This document shows, in pieces, positions 13,498-22,368 of a DNA stretch of 42,350 nt (the first letter of the stretch is position 1; every line of letters starts with the position of its first letter). The notes under the pieces were generated by a model. That model was not told the DNA's origin. It did not search any database and was given only the letters and a program-made list of their open reading frames with translations. The DNA lies in IMG/VR virus record IMGVR_UViG_3300036766_000065, positions 1-42,350 of that record; one strand, 5' to 3'. Position numbers and translations under genes: made by a program. Source of the stretch: a virus.

Positions 13498-14508
13498 ATG
13501 ACCCTCTCAGCAGTCTCGCCTGGCGCTACTTCAAATGCCACTACGATCGCTCTCCAGTCTGACATTCAGGCCGGCGACCTGATCGTCATTGGCGACCGCG
13601 CCAAGAACACGGATGCCTCGACGCCTTCTGAAGTTACGCCTTCCGGGTTCACTCGCGTCGGCAGCGGCGGCGGACAAGACGGCGCATTCACACATTCGCG
13701 TATCGTGGTCTCTTTCAAGATTGCAGATGGAACCGAAGGCGGTACATCTATCACTGGCATGGTCGCTACCGCAGCTATGACTAAGGTCGCCGTGGTCTTC
13801 CGCGCTGCTGGTCCGATCGAGACGGCTACGGCGCAGGACTTCGAAGTTCATGCAACGAGTTCCGATCCGGCCGATGCTAACATTGGTTCCTCCGCTGGCA
13901 CGGACCCTACAATCGCGATTGGGCTATTTGCGAGTTCAGGATCAACTGCTGCCGCTACGTTGACAGATGAAACCGACCGTCTTCACTACGCCGATGTCGA
14001 TAGTGTGGACTTGGTGTTCGCGATCTATGACACTTCACCTGGTGACGTGGTTGCTGCTATGGGTGACGCGGGCAGCAATAACGTAGTGCTCGGGTTCTAC
14101 TTCGACCTGACGGTAGGGCACTCCAACTTCAAGATTGTGGTTGCGGTTGGCACATTCACCTTAACTGGAATTGCCGTGACCTTGGAACGCACCCTCACTG
14201 TCGCGGTTGATGTTGGCGCCTTCCTCCTGACAGGCATAAATGTCGTGATCCGGCACGGGCCAAACTTCGTCGTGGACGCAGGAGCCTTCGTCATGACCGG
14301 AATTTCGGTAGTTCTGAGCAAAGCGAACATCATTGCTGTGGGCGTCGGGTCTTTCCTTCTGACAGGGTTCCCGACCCTCTTGAAAAAGCTGGTTTTCTTC
14401 ATTCCGCCGCTTCGGCGCCAGCCTTCGGCCTATCCTGCGGCGCGGGTCAAAGACCCCAAGCTCTCCAAGGGACGGGAAACCGCCTCAAAACTGACAAAAG
14501 TACGATAA
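13498..14508 (+). CDS. Tail/fibre protein sharing the 22-residue repeats
   Basis: 336 residues starting at the base after the previous stop. The N-terminal ~210 residues are a different beta-rich domain (LSAVSPGATSNATTIALQSD, followed by AGDLIVIGDRA) of a type common in phage and secreted proteins. The C-terminal part has four G-x-F-x-(L/M)-T-G-(I/F) units exactly 66 bases apart (near 14145, 14211, 14277, 14343), matching those in the upstream gene. The two probably arose by exchange or duplication of the C-terminal module and may assemble together. Confidence 0.68.
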   Translation: MTLSAVSPGATSNATTIALQSDIQAGDLIVIGDRAKNTDASTPSEVTPSGFTRVGSGGGQDGAFTHSRIVVSFKIADGTEGGTSITGMVATAAMTKVAVVFRAAGPIETATAQDFEVHATSSDPADANIGSSAGTDPTIAIGLFASSGSTAAATLTDETDRLHYADVDSVDLVFAIYDTSPGDVVAAMGDAGSNNVVLGFYFDLTVGHSNFKIVVAVGTFTLTGIAVTLERTLTVAVDVGAFLLTGINVVIRHGPNFVVDAGAFVMTGISVVLSKANIIAVGVGSFLLTGFPTLLKKLVFFIPPLRRQPSAYPAARVKDPKLSKGRETASKLTKVR

Positions 14509-14512
14509 GGGC

Positions 14513-14541
14513 TCGACTTTCCGGGCTCTGTAGTGTATCAT
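14513..14541 (+). promoter_or_regulatory. Promoter before tail tubular protein A
   Basis: TCGACT, exactly 17 bases, TATCAT; followed by TAGGCTCC, which resembles the TAGGTTCC after the promoter at 25889. It lies in the 57-base gap before the gene at 14566. Confidence 0.6.
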
Positions 14542-14565
14542 CTAGGCTCCAAGTGAAGGTTCAAA

Positions 14566-15801
14566 ATGGCTAATCCCGTCTTCCTCGACAGCCTCGACAT
14601 AGCGAACCGCGTTTGCAACCATTGCGGCGTCCCCGAGATCAAATCCGTGGATGAAGCCAGCAATCGTCGGGTCGCGATTGCGGGTGTGTACGACAAAATT
14701 CGCCAGTACGAGTTGCGCCGGAATGTCTGGCGCTTCGCCAAGAGGAAAGCCGTGCTTCGCGCCATTGACGCGACCACTCGACTGCTCAATCCGGCCGATT
14801 GGGACGAGACGGCATTGTATCTTCCCGGCTCCGTAGTGAAGTGGACGAACGACACCATCTGGATTTCGTTTGTGACCGAGAATGTCGGCAATGAGCCGGG
14901 AGTTTCGGAAGTGTGGGAGCAATACTACGGTCCCCTGTCGGTCAGTCTCTATTCGTCTGAGACTTCCTACTATGCGGGCGAACTTGTGTACAAGGCCGGC
15001 GCACTCGACGGTAGTTTCATCGTCTATCTGTCGCTGGCGAATGCCAATTCCGATGTCCCCAGCACGACCACGGCTTATGATGCGACCAAGACCTATGACA
15101 TAGACGATCTCGCTTACTCTGGCGGCTACCAGTGGCGCAGCGTCATTGCGGTCAACACTGGCAACGCGCCCGCGGTCGCACCCGACGACTGGTTGGCCGA
15201 ACATACCTACGCCTTGAATGACACGGCTGTCGCCACGGACGGCTATATCTACACGTCTCAAGGCAACGGCAACTTGGGCAATGACCCGCTGACGACTGCG
15301 GATTGGGTGCAGGGCAATCCGCTCGCATGGGAGCGCGTGCCGGCGCTTCAGGCATCTTCGAGCAAGTGGCTTCCCCTCTATGCCGGCCTTCTGCCAGTTG
15401 GTCTCGAATATCTCACCCTTGGCATCGGTCCCTCCATCGGTTCAAACATTTTCCGTTCGCCAGCCGGCTTCCTCCGCAAAGCCAACCTGACGCCGAAGAT
15501 TTCGAGCCCTGCCAACGATCAAGAGGAAGTGGGAGACTACATCACCAGTGCCGAAAGCATTCTCATTCTTGCCTTTAGCGCGGACATCACTCGCGTCAAG
15601 AAGTTTGACACGATGTTCTGCGAAGGACTGGCCGCGCACATTGCACTCGAAGTCTGTACGACCCTGACACAGAGCAGCGACAATCTCGCGGAGATCATGC
15701 GCAAGTATGTCCAGTACATGACTGAGGCGCGCACTGTCAACGCAATTGAAGTCGGCGCAGAGCAGCCTGAAGAAGACGAGTTTATAACGGTTCGAGGATA
15801 A
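14566..15801 (+). CDS. Tail tubular protein A (adaptor) with inserted sugar-binding-like modules
   Basis: The adaptor ring joining portal and nozzle in T7-like tails. Ends are typical: residues 1-80 contain VDEASNRRVAIAGVYDKIRQ then YELRRNVWRFAKRK, and the last ~120 carry the helical part. T7 gp11 has about 196 residues; this protein has 411, because residues ~82-248 hold four repeats of the pattern W/Y-x-Y-x-x-G/D-x-V with GN-x-P-x-x-x-x-x-W ends, resembling carbohydrate-binding modules of family 5/12. GAAGG precedes ATG 14566. The stop overlaps the next start (TAATG). Confidence 0.85.
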   Translation: MANPVFLDSLDIANRVCNHCGVPEIKSVDEASNRRVAIAGVYDKIRQYELRRNVWRFAKRKAVLRAIDATTRLLNPADWDETALYLPGSVVKWTNDTIWISFVTENVGNEPGVSEVWEQYYGPLSVSLYSSETSYYAGELVYKAGALDGSFIVYLSLANANSDVPSTTTAYDATKTYDIDDLAYSGGYQWRSVIAVNTGNAPAVAPDDWLAEHTYALNDTAVATDGYIYTSQGNGNLGNDPLTTADWVQGNPLAWERVPALQASSSKWLPLYAGLLPVGLEYLTLGIGPSIGSNIFRSPAGFLRKANLTPKISSPANDQEEVGDYITSAESILILAFSADITRVKKFDTMFCEGLAAHIALEVCTTLTQSSDNLAEIMRKYVQYMTEARTVNAIEVGAEQPEEDEFITVRG

Positions 15802-18800
15802 TGGCAGAGCCTTTCGCGAACTCCCAATCGGACTTCCGCGGTGGCCTATGGTCGCCGGAAGCGCAGGGTCGTTTTGACGATCCGCGTTATAAGACCGGCA
15901 TGAACGAATGCCTGAACGGTTTCCCTGTTCAGGAAGGTTCCTGGTCTCGTCGCCCCGGCTTTCTTGAAGCCTCCAGCACTCGCGACGGCAATCCCGGCGT
16001 CCTGTTCCCGCTCTCAGTCAATGCTTCGCCGTCGCATACTCTGGAGTTCACGGACGGGCATCTTCGCATCTACAACGGTGCCCGCCTCGTCACGGACGAC
16101 TTTCGTCAGCGCGTAGTCACTTTCACAACCGCCAACCCCGCAGTCATCACCACGGACACGAACCACGGGTGGAGCACGGGCGACCGCATTCTGTTCAAGC
16201 TCGAAGGTCTCAATGCCGGGGTCTCAATTTCGAACTTCGCTCCGATCCTGTTCCGCGAGTTCGAGATCATTATCACTGGCGCCAAGACATTCAAGCTCTA
16301 CGATTTGACTGGCGTAAGCGTGGCCGGCATCACTTTCAATTCCGCAATCGCGCAGCTTTCGGTGGCGCGCATCACTGACTTGACCACGCCCTACGAGTTT
16401 GGGGAATGGGCCAAGGTCGATGTTGTGCAATCCACCAAGAAGGCTTTTCTTCTGCATCCTAGTCATGCGCCCAATGTTCTAAGGATTGAGGAAGGCAGCA
16501 TTCCCTTCTCGATCGACGCTGCGGAGTTTTGGGACGGCCCCTATCTTGATCCGATCAATGGCATCGTTGTGACTGCCGCGAACAAGACTGGCGTGGTGGA
16601 CATCACTTTCTCCTACACACCTTGGGACACAGACAAGACCTACTCGGAGGGGGATTTCGTCGGGGCTCCCGGCAGTCAGTTCGGTTGGGTCTCTCTTCAG
16701 GACTTGAACCAAGGCAACTCTCCATCTTCGAGCCCCGCCTGGTGGAGCAAGATCACTGTGCTCAACGGCTTCGCCAATGACGGCGGCGGCATCACTGAGG
16801 AAGATATTGGTCGCCACGTCCGTCTTTATTCGGAGCCGCCCGATTGGGTTCCGGGCGTGACCGTGGGGGACTATGCGATCAATTCCAATGTCTCGTTTGG
16901 CGACGGAGACAATCGCACCTACTATACTGCGATCACGGCGATCACTGGCGTAGCCGATGCTGATGGCAAGACCAACCCCAACCAGCCGGGTTTTGACGCA
17001 ACCAAGTGGGCACCCAATCCCGCTGCCGCGCGCTGGACATGGGGGCCGATTGTTCGTGCTCGCCCGCTGGAAGTTCCGATCCTGACCGGGCATTGGGAAG
17101 TGCCAGGGTTCACTCTTGTCAGCCAATGCACCAATCACACGGACAGCAACACCGCGGGCTACTACAATGCTCTTGCTGCCGATCTCAAAGCGGCTCTCAC
17201 CATCCTGCCAGCAACCGATTTGAACCTCGGAGGCTCTGGCAGCGCGTTACCGATCTACACAACCCCTCCCACTTTCGGTTTCGGGGGCGGCTGCGGCATC
17301 CAGAGTTTTGTCCACGCGAATGAGATCAACGGATACAATGTTGGCATCCCGGCTGACAATGCTTCCAGTTTCGTCATTGCGCAATTCAACAATACGCTTT
17401 TCGGATCGAACAAAATGTATCCGTGGCAGTATTGGGGGAGAAATGCCGGTTCGACGGAGCCGCCGACGCAACCTGTGTTCGTACTCGATGAAGTCAGTAC
17501 GATTGAGGGACTGCCGGGAACAGCTTTCGGAAACCTGACGGAAGGCGTCGGCCTCAACAAACTGTTTGTTGGCAGCACGGCGGCCACTTTCGCCAGTCAC
17601 CCCGGCAACAATGGCTATGCCGGTCTCGCTCTCAATGCCCCGTCCACGATCTCCAGCGGGCGCGTATATCCGGTGTCGGAGAGCGAGGGCATTGAACTCG
17701 GCTTCGCCGCGGGCGGCATCACCAAGAGCATCACCGCGAAACTGTGGGCCAGCACTTCGGAGCCCGCGTCTCAGACTGACGGTACTCTGCTTGGAACCAA
17801 GACGGTCAAGGGACCAATCCTTAGCGGTGCCCCGATCACGGTTGCGAACACCGCCAATCTCGGAACTGCTTATTCCTTCGTCTGGTTCGAACTGATTGTC
17901 AACGTGGTCTCAGCCGATGTTGGCAACTACTCGACATTCGGCGGCGGCTTCGACTTCGCGGTGCCGGCGACCTTCTCCGTCGCTGCGAGCAAGATGGCCT
18001 TCTTCGATAACGTGTCGATCCCGGCCGGCACTGACATCGGCGTTCAGTTGAAGGGCGATCCGCTTCTCTACACGGGTGAGATCAAGACGTGGCGCCTTGG
18101 CCGCTACAACGGACATATGCCGACTTGGCCGACCACGGGATGCTTTCATGGCGATCGCCTCTGGCTTGCTTCGGGCAAGAACCACGGCGACGTGAGCGAG
18201 CCTTTGCTGCTGACCGGGCCAGTGCGTTTCACGCCCACGGAACCTGATGGCAAGGTAACGGAAGGCAACGCGATCAGCTTCGACATCATCAGCGACAGCG
18301 AGAACGAAATTCAGTGGATGAAGCCGGAACTCAATGGCGTCCTCGTTGGTACTTCCGCGAAGGAGTGGTTGATTAGTGCCTCGCAGGGCAACATCATCAC
18401 TCCCATCAGCCGTCAAGTCGAGCCAGTGTCCAGTTTTGGTAGCGCGGACGTGTTGCCAGTCTCCACGTCTTTGACCACGGTATTCGTTCACAAGAATGCC
18501 CGCGCCCTTTTTGAACTTATGCGTGATGCATATTCAGGACAACTGGTGGCGACAACGATGCAAGAGTTCGCACAATCGGTCACGGTTGGGGGCGTCAAGC
18601 GTCTCGCCTATCAAACTGCGTTGACCCCGATCGTTTGGGGCTACACTGGCAAAGGTGAATTGGTAGCCACCAGCTATCGTCGTGATCATCGCGTCTCTTG
18701 GCAACCGCCTACTTTCAATGGTTGGCATCATCACACACACGGCAACCCCGGCCGTAAGTTCATTAGTATTGCTGGCAATGCGGGGACCACGGGTGTTCTC

Positions 18801-19535
18801 GACAGCTTGACCGTGATGACACAGGACGAGGCTGGTCAGTGCCGTGTGGAAGTCTTGACCGATCTCATGGAGACGGACGACAATATCTTCGACGCAAATT
18901 TCCTTGATGGTGGCATTGTACCGGCCGCGGCAACCTACAACGGAACCACGGGCGTCAAGCTCCTTGGTCTATGGCCGCTGAACAACAAGATTGTCACCGT
19001 CTTCATTGGTGGTCTTGACTGTGGCGAACACACTGTCGTCAATGGCATCGCCTCGGTCGATTATGGCAGCGACCCGGACGGCTTCTTCAAGCGTCGGTAT
19101 CTCGAACAGGTCGCCGCACTTGGGCAAGACTTCGGGAACCTGGCTGTCCACATTGACGGGCTCCAGACTGTGCCGTGCGTGGTTGGTTACACCTACGCCA
19201 GCCGGGGACAGCGCCTACGCTCGATTAACAGTGACGAGACCGGGCGCCCTGACGGCACCGGGCTCGCCCGCCAGCGCCGCGTCCACGAAGCGGCATTCCT
19301 GTTCAATAACACTCGCGGCGTCTCTATGGGCACGGACTTCAGCACAATGGCGGCGTGCAGTCTCCGCGGCCCCGATGACGAGGAACTGACACCTACGGAG
19401 TTGTATTCCGGGGTGTTCAAGGATACAATAGGGGATGAAAGTTCCTATGATGGCATGGTCGCCTGGGAAACCACGAGACCATTCCCGACCAATGTTGCCG
19501 CGGTTGGCAGCTTCCTCAAGGTACAGGCTGACTAA
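15801..19535 (+). CDS. Tail tubular protein B (nozzle), enlarged
   Basis: Forms the tail nozzle below the adaptor. The N-terminus has the family signature: FRGGLWSPEAQGRFD, then NECLNGFPVQEGSWSRRPGF (residues ~34-53). At 1244 residues it is much longer than T7 gp12 (about 794); extra modules include a sugar-binding-like repeat near residues 270-320 (TYSEGDFVG, later NQGNSPSSSPAWW) and beta-rich insertions near 440-800. Start and stop both overlap neighbours as TAATG, indicating a co-translated tail block. Confidence 0.85.
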   Translation: MAEPFANSQSDFRGGLWSPEAQGRFDDPRYKTGMNECLNGFPVQEGSWSRRPGFLEASSTRDGNPGVLFPLSVNASPSHTLEFTDGHLRIYNGARLVTDDFRQRVVTFTTANPAVITTDTNHGWSTGDRILFKLEGLNAGVSISNFAPILFREFEIIITGAKTFKLYDLTGVSVAGITFNSAIAQLSVARITDLTTPYEFGEWAKVDVVQSTKKAFLLHPSHAPNVLRIEEGSIPFSIDAAEFWDGPYLDPINGIVVTAANKTGVVDITFSYTPWDTDKTYSEGDFVGAPGSQFGWVSLQDLNQGNSPSSSPAWWSKITVLNGFANDGGGITEEDIGRHVRLYSEPPDWVPGVTVGDYAINSNVSFGDGDNRTYYTAITAITGVADADGKTNPNQPGFDATKWAPNPAAARWTWGPIVRARPLEVPILTGHWEVPGFTLVSQCTNHTDSNTAGYYNALAADLKAALTILPATDLNLGGSGSALPIYTTPPTFGFGGGCGIQSFVHANEINGYNVGIPADNASSFVIAQFNNTLFGSNKMYPWQYWGRNAGSTEPPTQPVFVLDEVSTIEGLPGTAFGNLTEGVGLNKLFVGSTAATFASHPGNNGYAGLALNAPSTISSGRVYPVSESEGIELGFAAGGITKSITAKLWASTSEPASQTDGTLLGTKTVKGPILSGAPITVANTANLGTAYSFVWFELIVNVVSADVGNYSTFGGGFDFAVPATFSVAASKMAFFDNVSIPAGTDIGVQLKGDPLLYTGEIKTWRLGRYNGHMPTWPTTGCFHGDRLWLASGKNHGDVSEPLLLTGPVRFTPTEPDGKVTEGNAISFDIISDSENEIQWMKPELNGVLVGTSAKEWLISASQGNIITPISRQVEPVSSFGSADVLPVSTSLTTVFVHKNARALFELMRDAYSGQLVATTMQEFAQSVTVGGVKRLAYQTALTPIVWGYTGKGELVATSYRRDHRVSWQPPTFNGWHHHTHGNPGRKFISIAGNAGTTGVLDSLTVMTQDEAGQCRVEVLTDLMETDDNIFDANFLDGGIVPAAATYNGTTGVKLLGLWPLNNKIVTVFIGGLDCGEHTVVNGIASVDYGSDPDGFFKRRYLEQVAALGQDFGNLAVHIDGLQTVPCVVGYTYASRGQRLRSINSDETGRPDGTGLARQRRVHEAAFLFNNTRGVSMGTDFSTMAACSLRGPDDEELTPTELYSGVFKDTIGDESSYDGMVAWETTRPFPTNVAAVGSFLKVQAD

Positions 19536-20176
19536 TGGTTGACTTTGGCGCCGGTTTCGGCTTCTTCGGGGATGCGGTGGGAGACCTGTTCGCCATGAAC
19601 GGGGCGAACATCGCTGCCGCGGGCTACAAGACCGCGGCGAAGTACGAGGAAACCAGCGCGCAGCTTGAACGGGCGAACACCAAAATCAAAATGTCCGCAG
19701 CGGAGCGAGCAATCGAGGGCGCCTTGGGCGGGCAGAAGTCCGACATCACTGGCCAAGGTTTCCAGTTCTCAGGCACGGCAATCGACTTGGCCGCGGATAG
19801 TGCGCATGAGGGCGCGATCACCAAGGCTCTGATCGAGACGCAAGGCAGCATTGCCGTCAATGCGCATGAGAGCGCGAAACAGCAATATCTCAGCCAAGCG
19901 GCACAAGCGAAGAATGCCGCGGCCGGCGCTGGTGTCAGCGGTCTCTTGAGTATCGTTGGCGGCGTCTTCTCGCTGTTCTCCGACGAACGTCTGAAAGAGA
20001 ACATCGTGCGCATTGCTCGTGACGTGGACGGCAAGAACATTTACGAGTTCAACTACACCGGACTTCCCAAGAAGAAGTTCCGCGGCTACATCGCGCAAGA
20101 ACTTGATCCGTCTCAGGTGACGAACGCCGTTGGCTTCCTCGTTCCCGATGAAGCGCATAGGAGCGTTGAAGTCTAA
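19535..20176 (+). CDS. Internal virion protein with C-terminal S74-like chaperone fragment
   Basis: 213 residues. The N-terminal ~145 are alanine- and glycine-rich helix (MVDFGAGFGFFGDAVGDLFA, EETSAQLERANTKIKMSAAE), like small internal core proteins of podoviruses. From about residue 150, SDERLKENI, then YEFNYTG and FRGYIAQEL match the beginning of the Peptidase_S74 intramolecular chaperone domain, usually found at the end of tail spikes, but shortened to about 60 residues. Self-cleavage at the Ser of SDERLKEN is possible; truncation makes it uncertain. Confidence 0.72.
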   Translation: MVDFGAGFGFFGDAVGDLFAMNGANIAAAGYKTAAKYEETSAQLERANTKIKMSAAERAIEGALGGQKSDITGQGFQFSGTAIDLAADSAHEGAITKALIETQGSIAVNAHESAKQQYLSQAAQAKNAAAGAGVSGLLSIVGGVFSLFSDERLKENIVRIARDVDGKNIYEFNYTGLPKKKFRGYIAQELDPSQVTNAVGFLVPDEAHRSVEV

Positions 20177-22368
20177 TGCCAGTTATTAGAGAATACGAGA
20201 ACCCGATCAACGGCCTTCAGATCGACGACAGTGGTGCCAGCAATGTAGCGCGAGCGGCAGAATATGCGCAGCGCACGCAGGAAGACATTGGCGGGCGCTT
20301 TGCGCAAGGGATCAATCGTCTCGGCGGCGTCCTTCAGAAGATGCAGGACAAGGCGGACAAGGCGAAGGCACAGAAGGAAATTATCACTGGCATCGCTACT
20401 CTCTCGACCATTGAGGACAATCTCAATACCGAGTGGGATCAGATCGCCAAAAGCACTGACCCGAACAATCTCGATCAGGTACGAGCGGCTTTCCTTGATA
20501 AAGCCCAACAGCAACTCTCCGCTGTCAGCGAAGGGATGACCACGCCTGAAGGACAAATGTGGGCGGCGGAACATGCTGCTTCGGTGGGTTCGACTTTCCA
20601 TCGCACGACTGCGGCCGACAGCGCCAATGCTGCATTCTATGCGACCCATGAAAATCTGAATGTCGCAGCGAACACGCAGGCCGAGAGCGTTCGTATGCAC
20701 CCGGATACGGCCGACGACAAGATTGCACAGGTGGACAGTTCAGTTGACGCTGTGCTTCAGTCGAGCAATGTGGATGCTGCAAATTCTGCAAAAGAACACG
20801 CTCAAATGGCGAGTCAGTGGAAGAAGGCGATCGCCGTAGCCGCCATTCAAGGACAGATTGATAAGCAGATTGCGGCCAAGGACGGAGACCCTGCCACGGT
20901 GGCGCAGGATATTGCGCTTGGCAAGTACGACAAGTGGGCTCCCTTCCTTGGCGAAGACGGCCTCAAGTCCATGCAGGACGAGGCCATGCAGGCAAGCCGC
21001 GCCAAAAATGCACAGGACAATGCCACGGACGCGGAAAAACTTCGTGTCGAGAATGAACATTCGAAGCAAGCTGCTGCCGCAGTTGTTCTCAAGGCTTACG
21101 ATCCCGCCACTGGCAAGATTAATATCGAAGACAATTTCATAACTGAAGTGATGAAACATCAGGCCGAACTTGGGATCAAGAACGACGACATGGTTTCGAC
21201 TGTTGCCGCTTTGGAGAGATTGAAAGCAGGCGGAGCCACAGAGAAGACCACGGATGGACTGGTGAACGACATTGTGAAGCGTTCGCAGTTGCCGATGGAC
21301 GATCCTAATCGTCCGACGACTGCGGAGATCAATGGCTATGTCGGCAACAACGCTCCGGGCGGCAAGACCCTGACGAACGCCGACTACGATTTCGTTAACA
21401 AGTTCGTGAACCCGACGACTGCGGAAGACAAACAGACTGGCGCTCTCTACACAGACAGTATCCAGACTGCGGACGCAATTGTTAATCCGCCTAAGCCAAT
21501 TGACTACAACGATCCCGTTGGCCTTGCCCGCGGCGCCTATCGTCAACGCACGATGGAACTCGCTGCCCGTCAGGCATTCATTGCCGGCACCAAAGCCAAT
21601 ACGCCAGGCTTGCTCGACCCGAATAGCCCGAACTATATTTTCAGCAACAAGTTCCTGAATTTCTATAGCACACTTGAGCCGCCGACTGGCGGACAATTGC
21701 CGGTGCCGGTTGCTCCTGCTGCAACGACGAACACGGTTGCACCGCCGTTGTCGGATGACGACGCAGCCAAGCGTGTGCAGGAAATTCTCAAAGGACAAAG
21801 TTCGATTGCACCGGACGCCACAGTTCAAAACGCCAGTCTTGAAGTAGGTCCAACGGTAAACCGCTCGCAAGAGGCAGTAGCAAATATTTCGGGTGGGCCT
21901 GACGAACGTTCTGTTGGTGGAGCTACGCACGTTGTCGCTGCCGGCAAGGGCTTCACCAAGGTCGCCCTCAGTGATGGTACGGTGATCAATCGTCGTGGCG
22001 TCCGCAATTGGCGCAACAACAATCCGGGCAACATAGAATATGGGAAGTTCGCTCGCGGTGCAGGCGCCATCGGCACCGATGGTCGCTTTGCTGTGTTCGC
22101 AACACTCGAAGCGGGACGCAAGGCACAGGAACATCTTCTCTTTGAAGTGCCTCGTTACGCCAACAAGACGATCTCCGCGGCTATTGCTCAGTGGGCTCCG
22201 CCTTCAGAGAATGACACTGGTGCCTATACCGCATCTGTTGCATCAGCAGTCGGTGTCGATTCTTCTACCAAGATGGGTGACTTGACAAAAGCACAGCGTC
22301 AAGTGTTTCTTGCAGCCATGCAAAAGGTGGAAGGTTTCAAGCAAGGCAGCGAGACGGTTGAAGCATAA
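20176..22368 (+). CDS. Internal virion protein with C-terminal NNPGNIEY domain
   Basis: 730 residues, mostly long helices rich in Ala, Gln, Asp and Lys, as in ejected core proteins. From about residue 608, NWRNNNPGNIEYGKFARGAG, DGRFAVF and LLFEVPRY match a domain found in virion-associated proteins of several phages, thought by similarity of layout to act on the cell wall; activity is not proven here. Position between the small core protein and the giant one parallels T7 gp14-gp15-gp16. Confidence 0.75.
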   Translation: MPVIREYENPINGLQIDDSGASNVARAAEYAQRTQEDIGGRFAQGINRLGGVLQKMQDKADKAKAQKEIITGIATLSTIEDNLNTEWDQIAKSTDPNNLDQVRAAFLDKAQQQLSAVSEGMTTPEGQMWAAEHAASVGSTFHRTTAADSANAAFYATHENLNVAANTQAESVRMHPDTADDKIAQVDSSVDAVLQSSNVDAANSAKEHAQMASQWKKAIAVAAIQGQIDKQIAAKDGDPATVAQDIALGKYDKWAPFLGEDGLKSMQDEAMQASRAKNAQDNATDAEKLRVENEHSKQAAAAVVLKAYDPATGKINIEDNFITEVMKHQAELGIKNDDMVSTVAALERLKAGGATEKTTDGLVNDIVKRSQLPMDDPNRPTTAEINGYVGNNAPGGKTLTNADYDFVNKFVNPTTAEDKQTGALYTDSIQTADAIVNPPKPIDYNDPVGLARGAYRQRTMELAARQAFIAGTKANTPGLLDPNSPNYIFSNKFLNFYSTLEPPTGGQLPVPVAPAATTNTVAPPLSDDDAAKRVQEILKGQSSIAPDATVQNASLEVGPTVNRSQEAVANISGGPDERSVGGATHVVAAGKGFTKVALSDGTVINRRGVRNWRNNNPGNIEYGKFARGAGAIGTDGRFAVFATLEAGRKAQEHLLFEVPRYANKTISAAIAQWAPPSENDTGAYTASVASAVGVDSSTKMGDLTKAQRQVFLAAMQKVEGFKQGSETVEA

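Noticed and set aside
20740-22134. 464-codon minus-strand ORF opposite an internal virion gene
   Set aside because: Antisense shadow with cysteine/arginine-rich, non-protein-like sequence.
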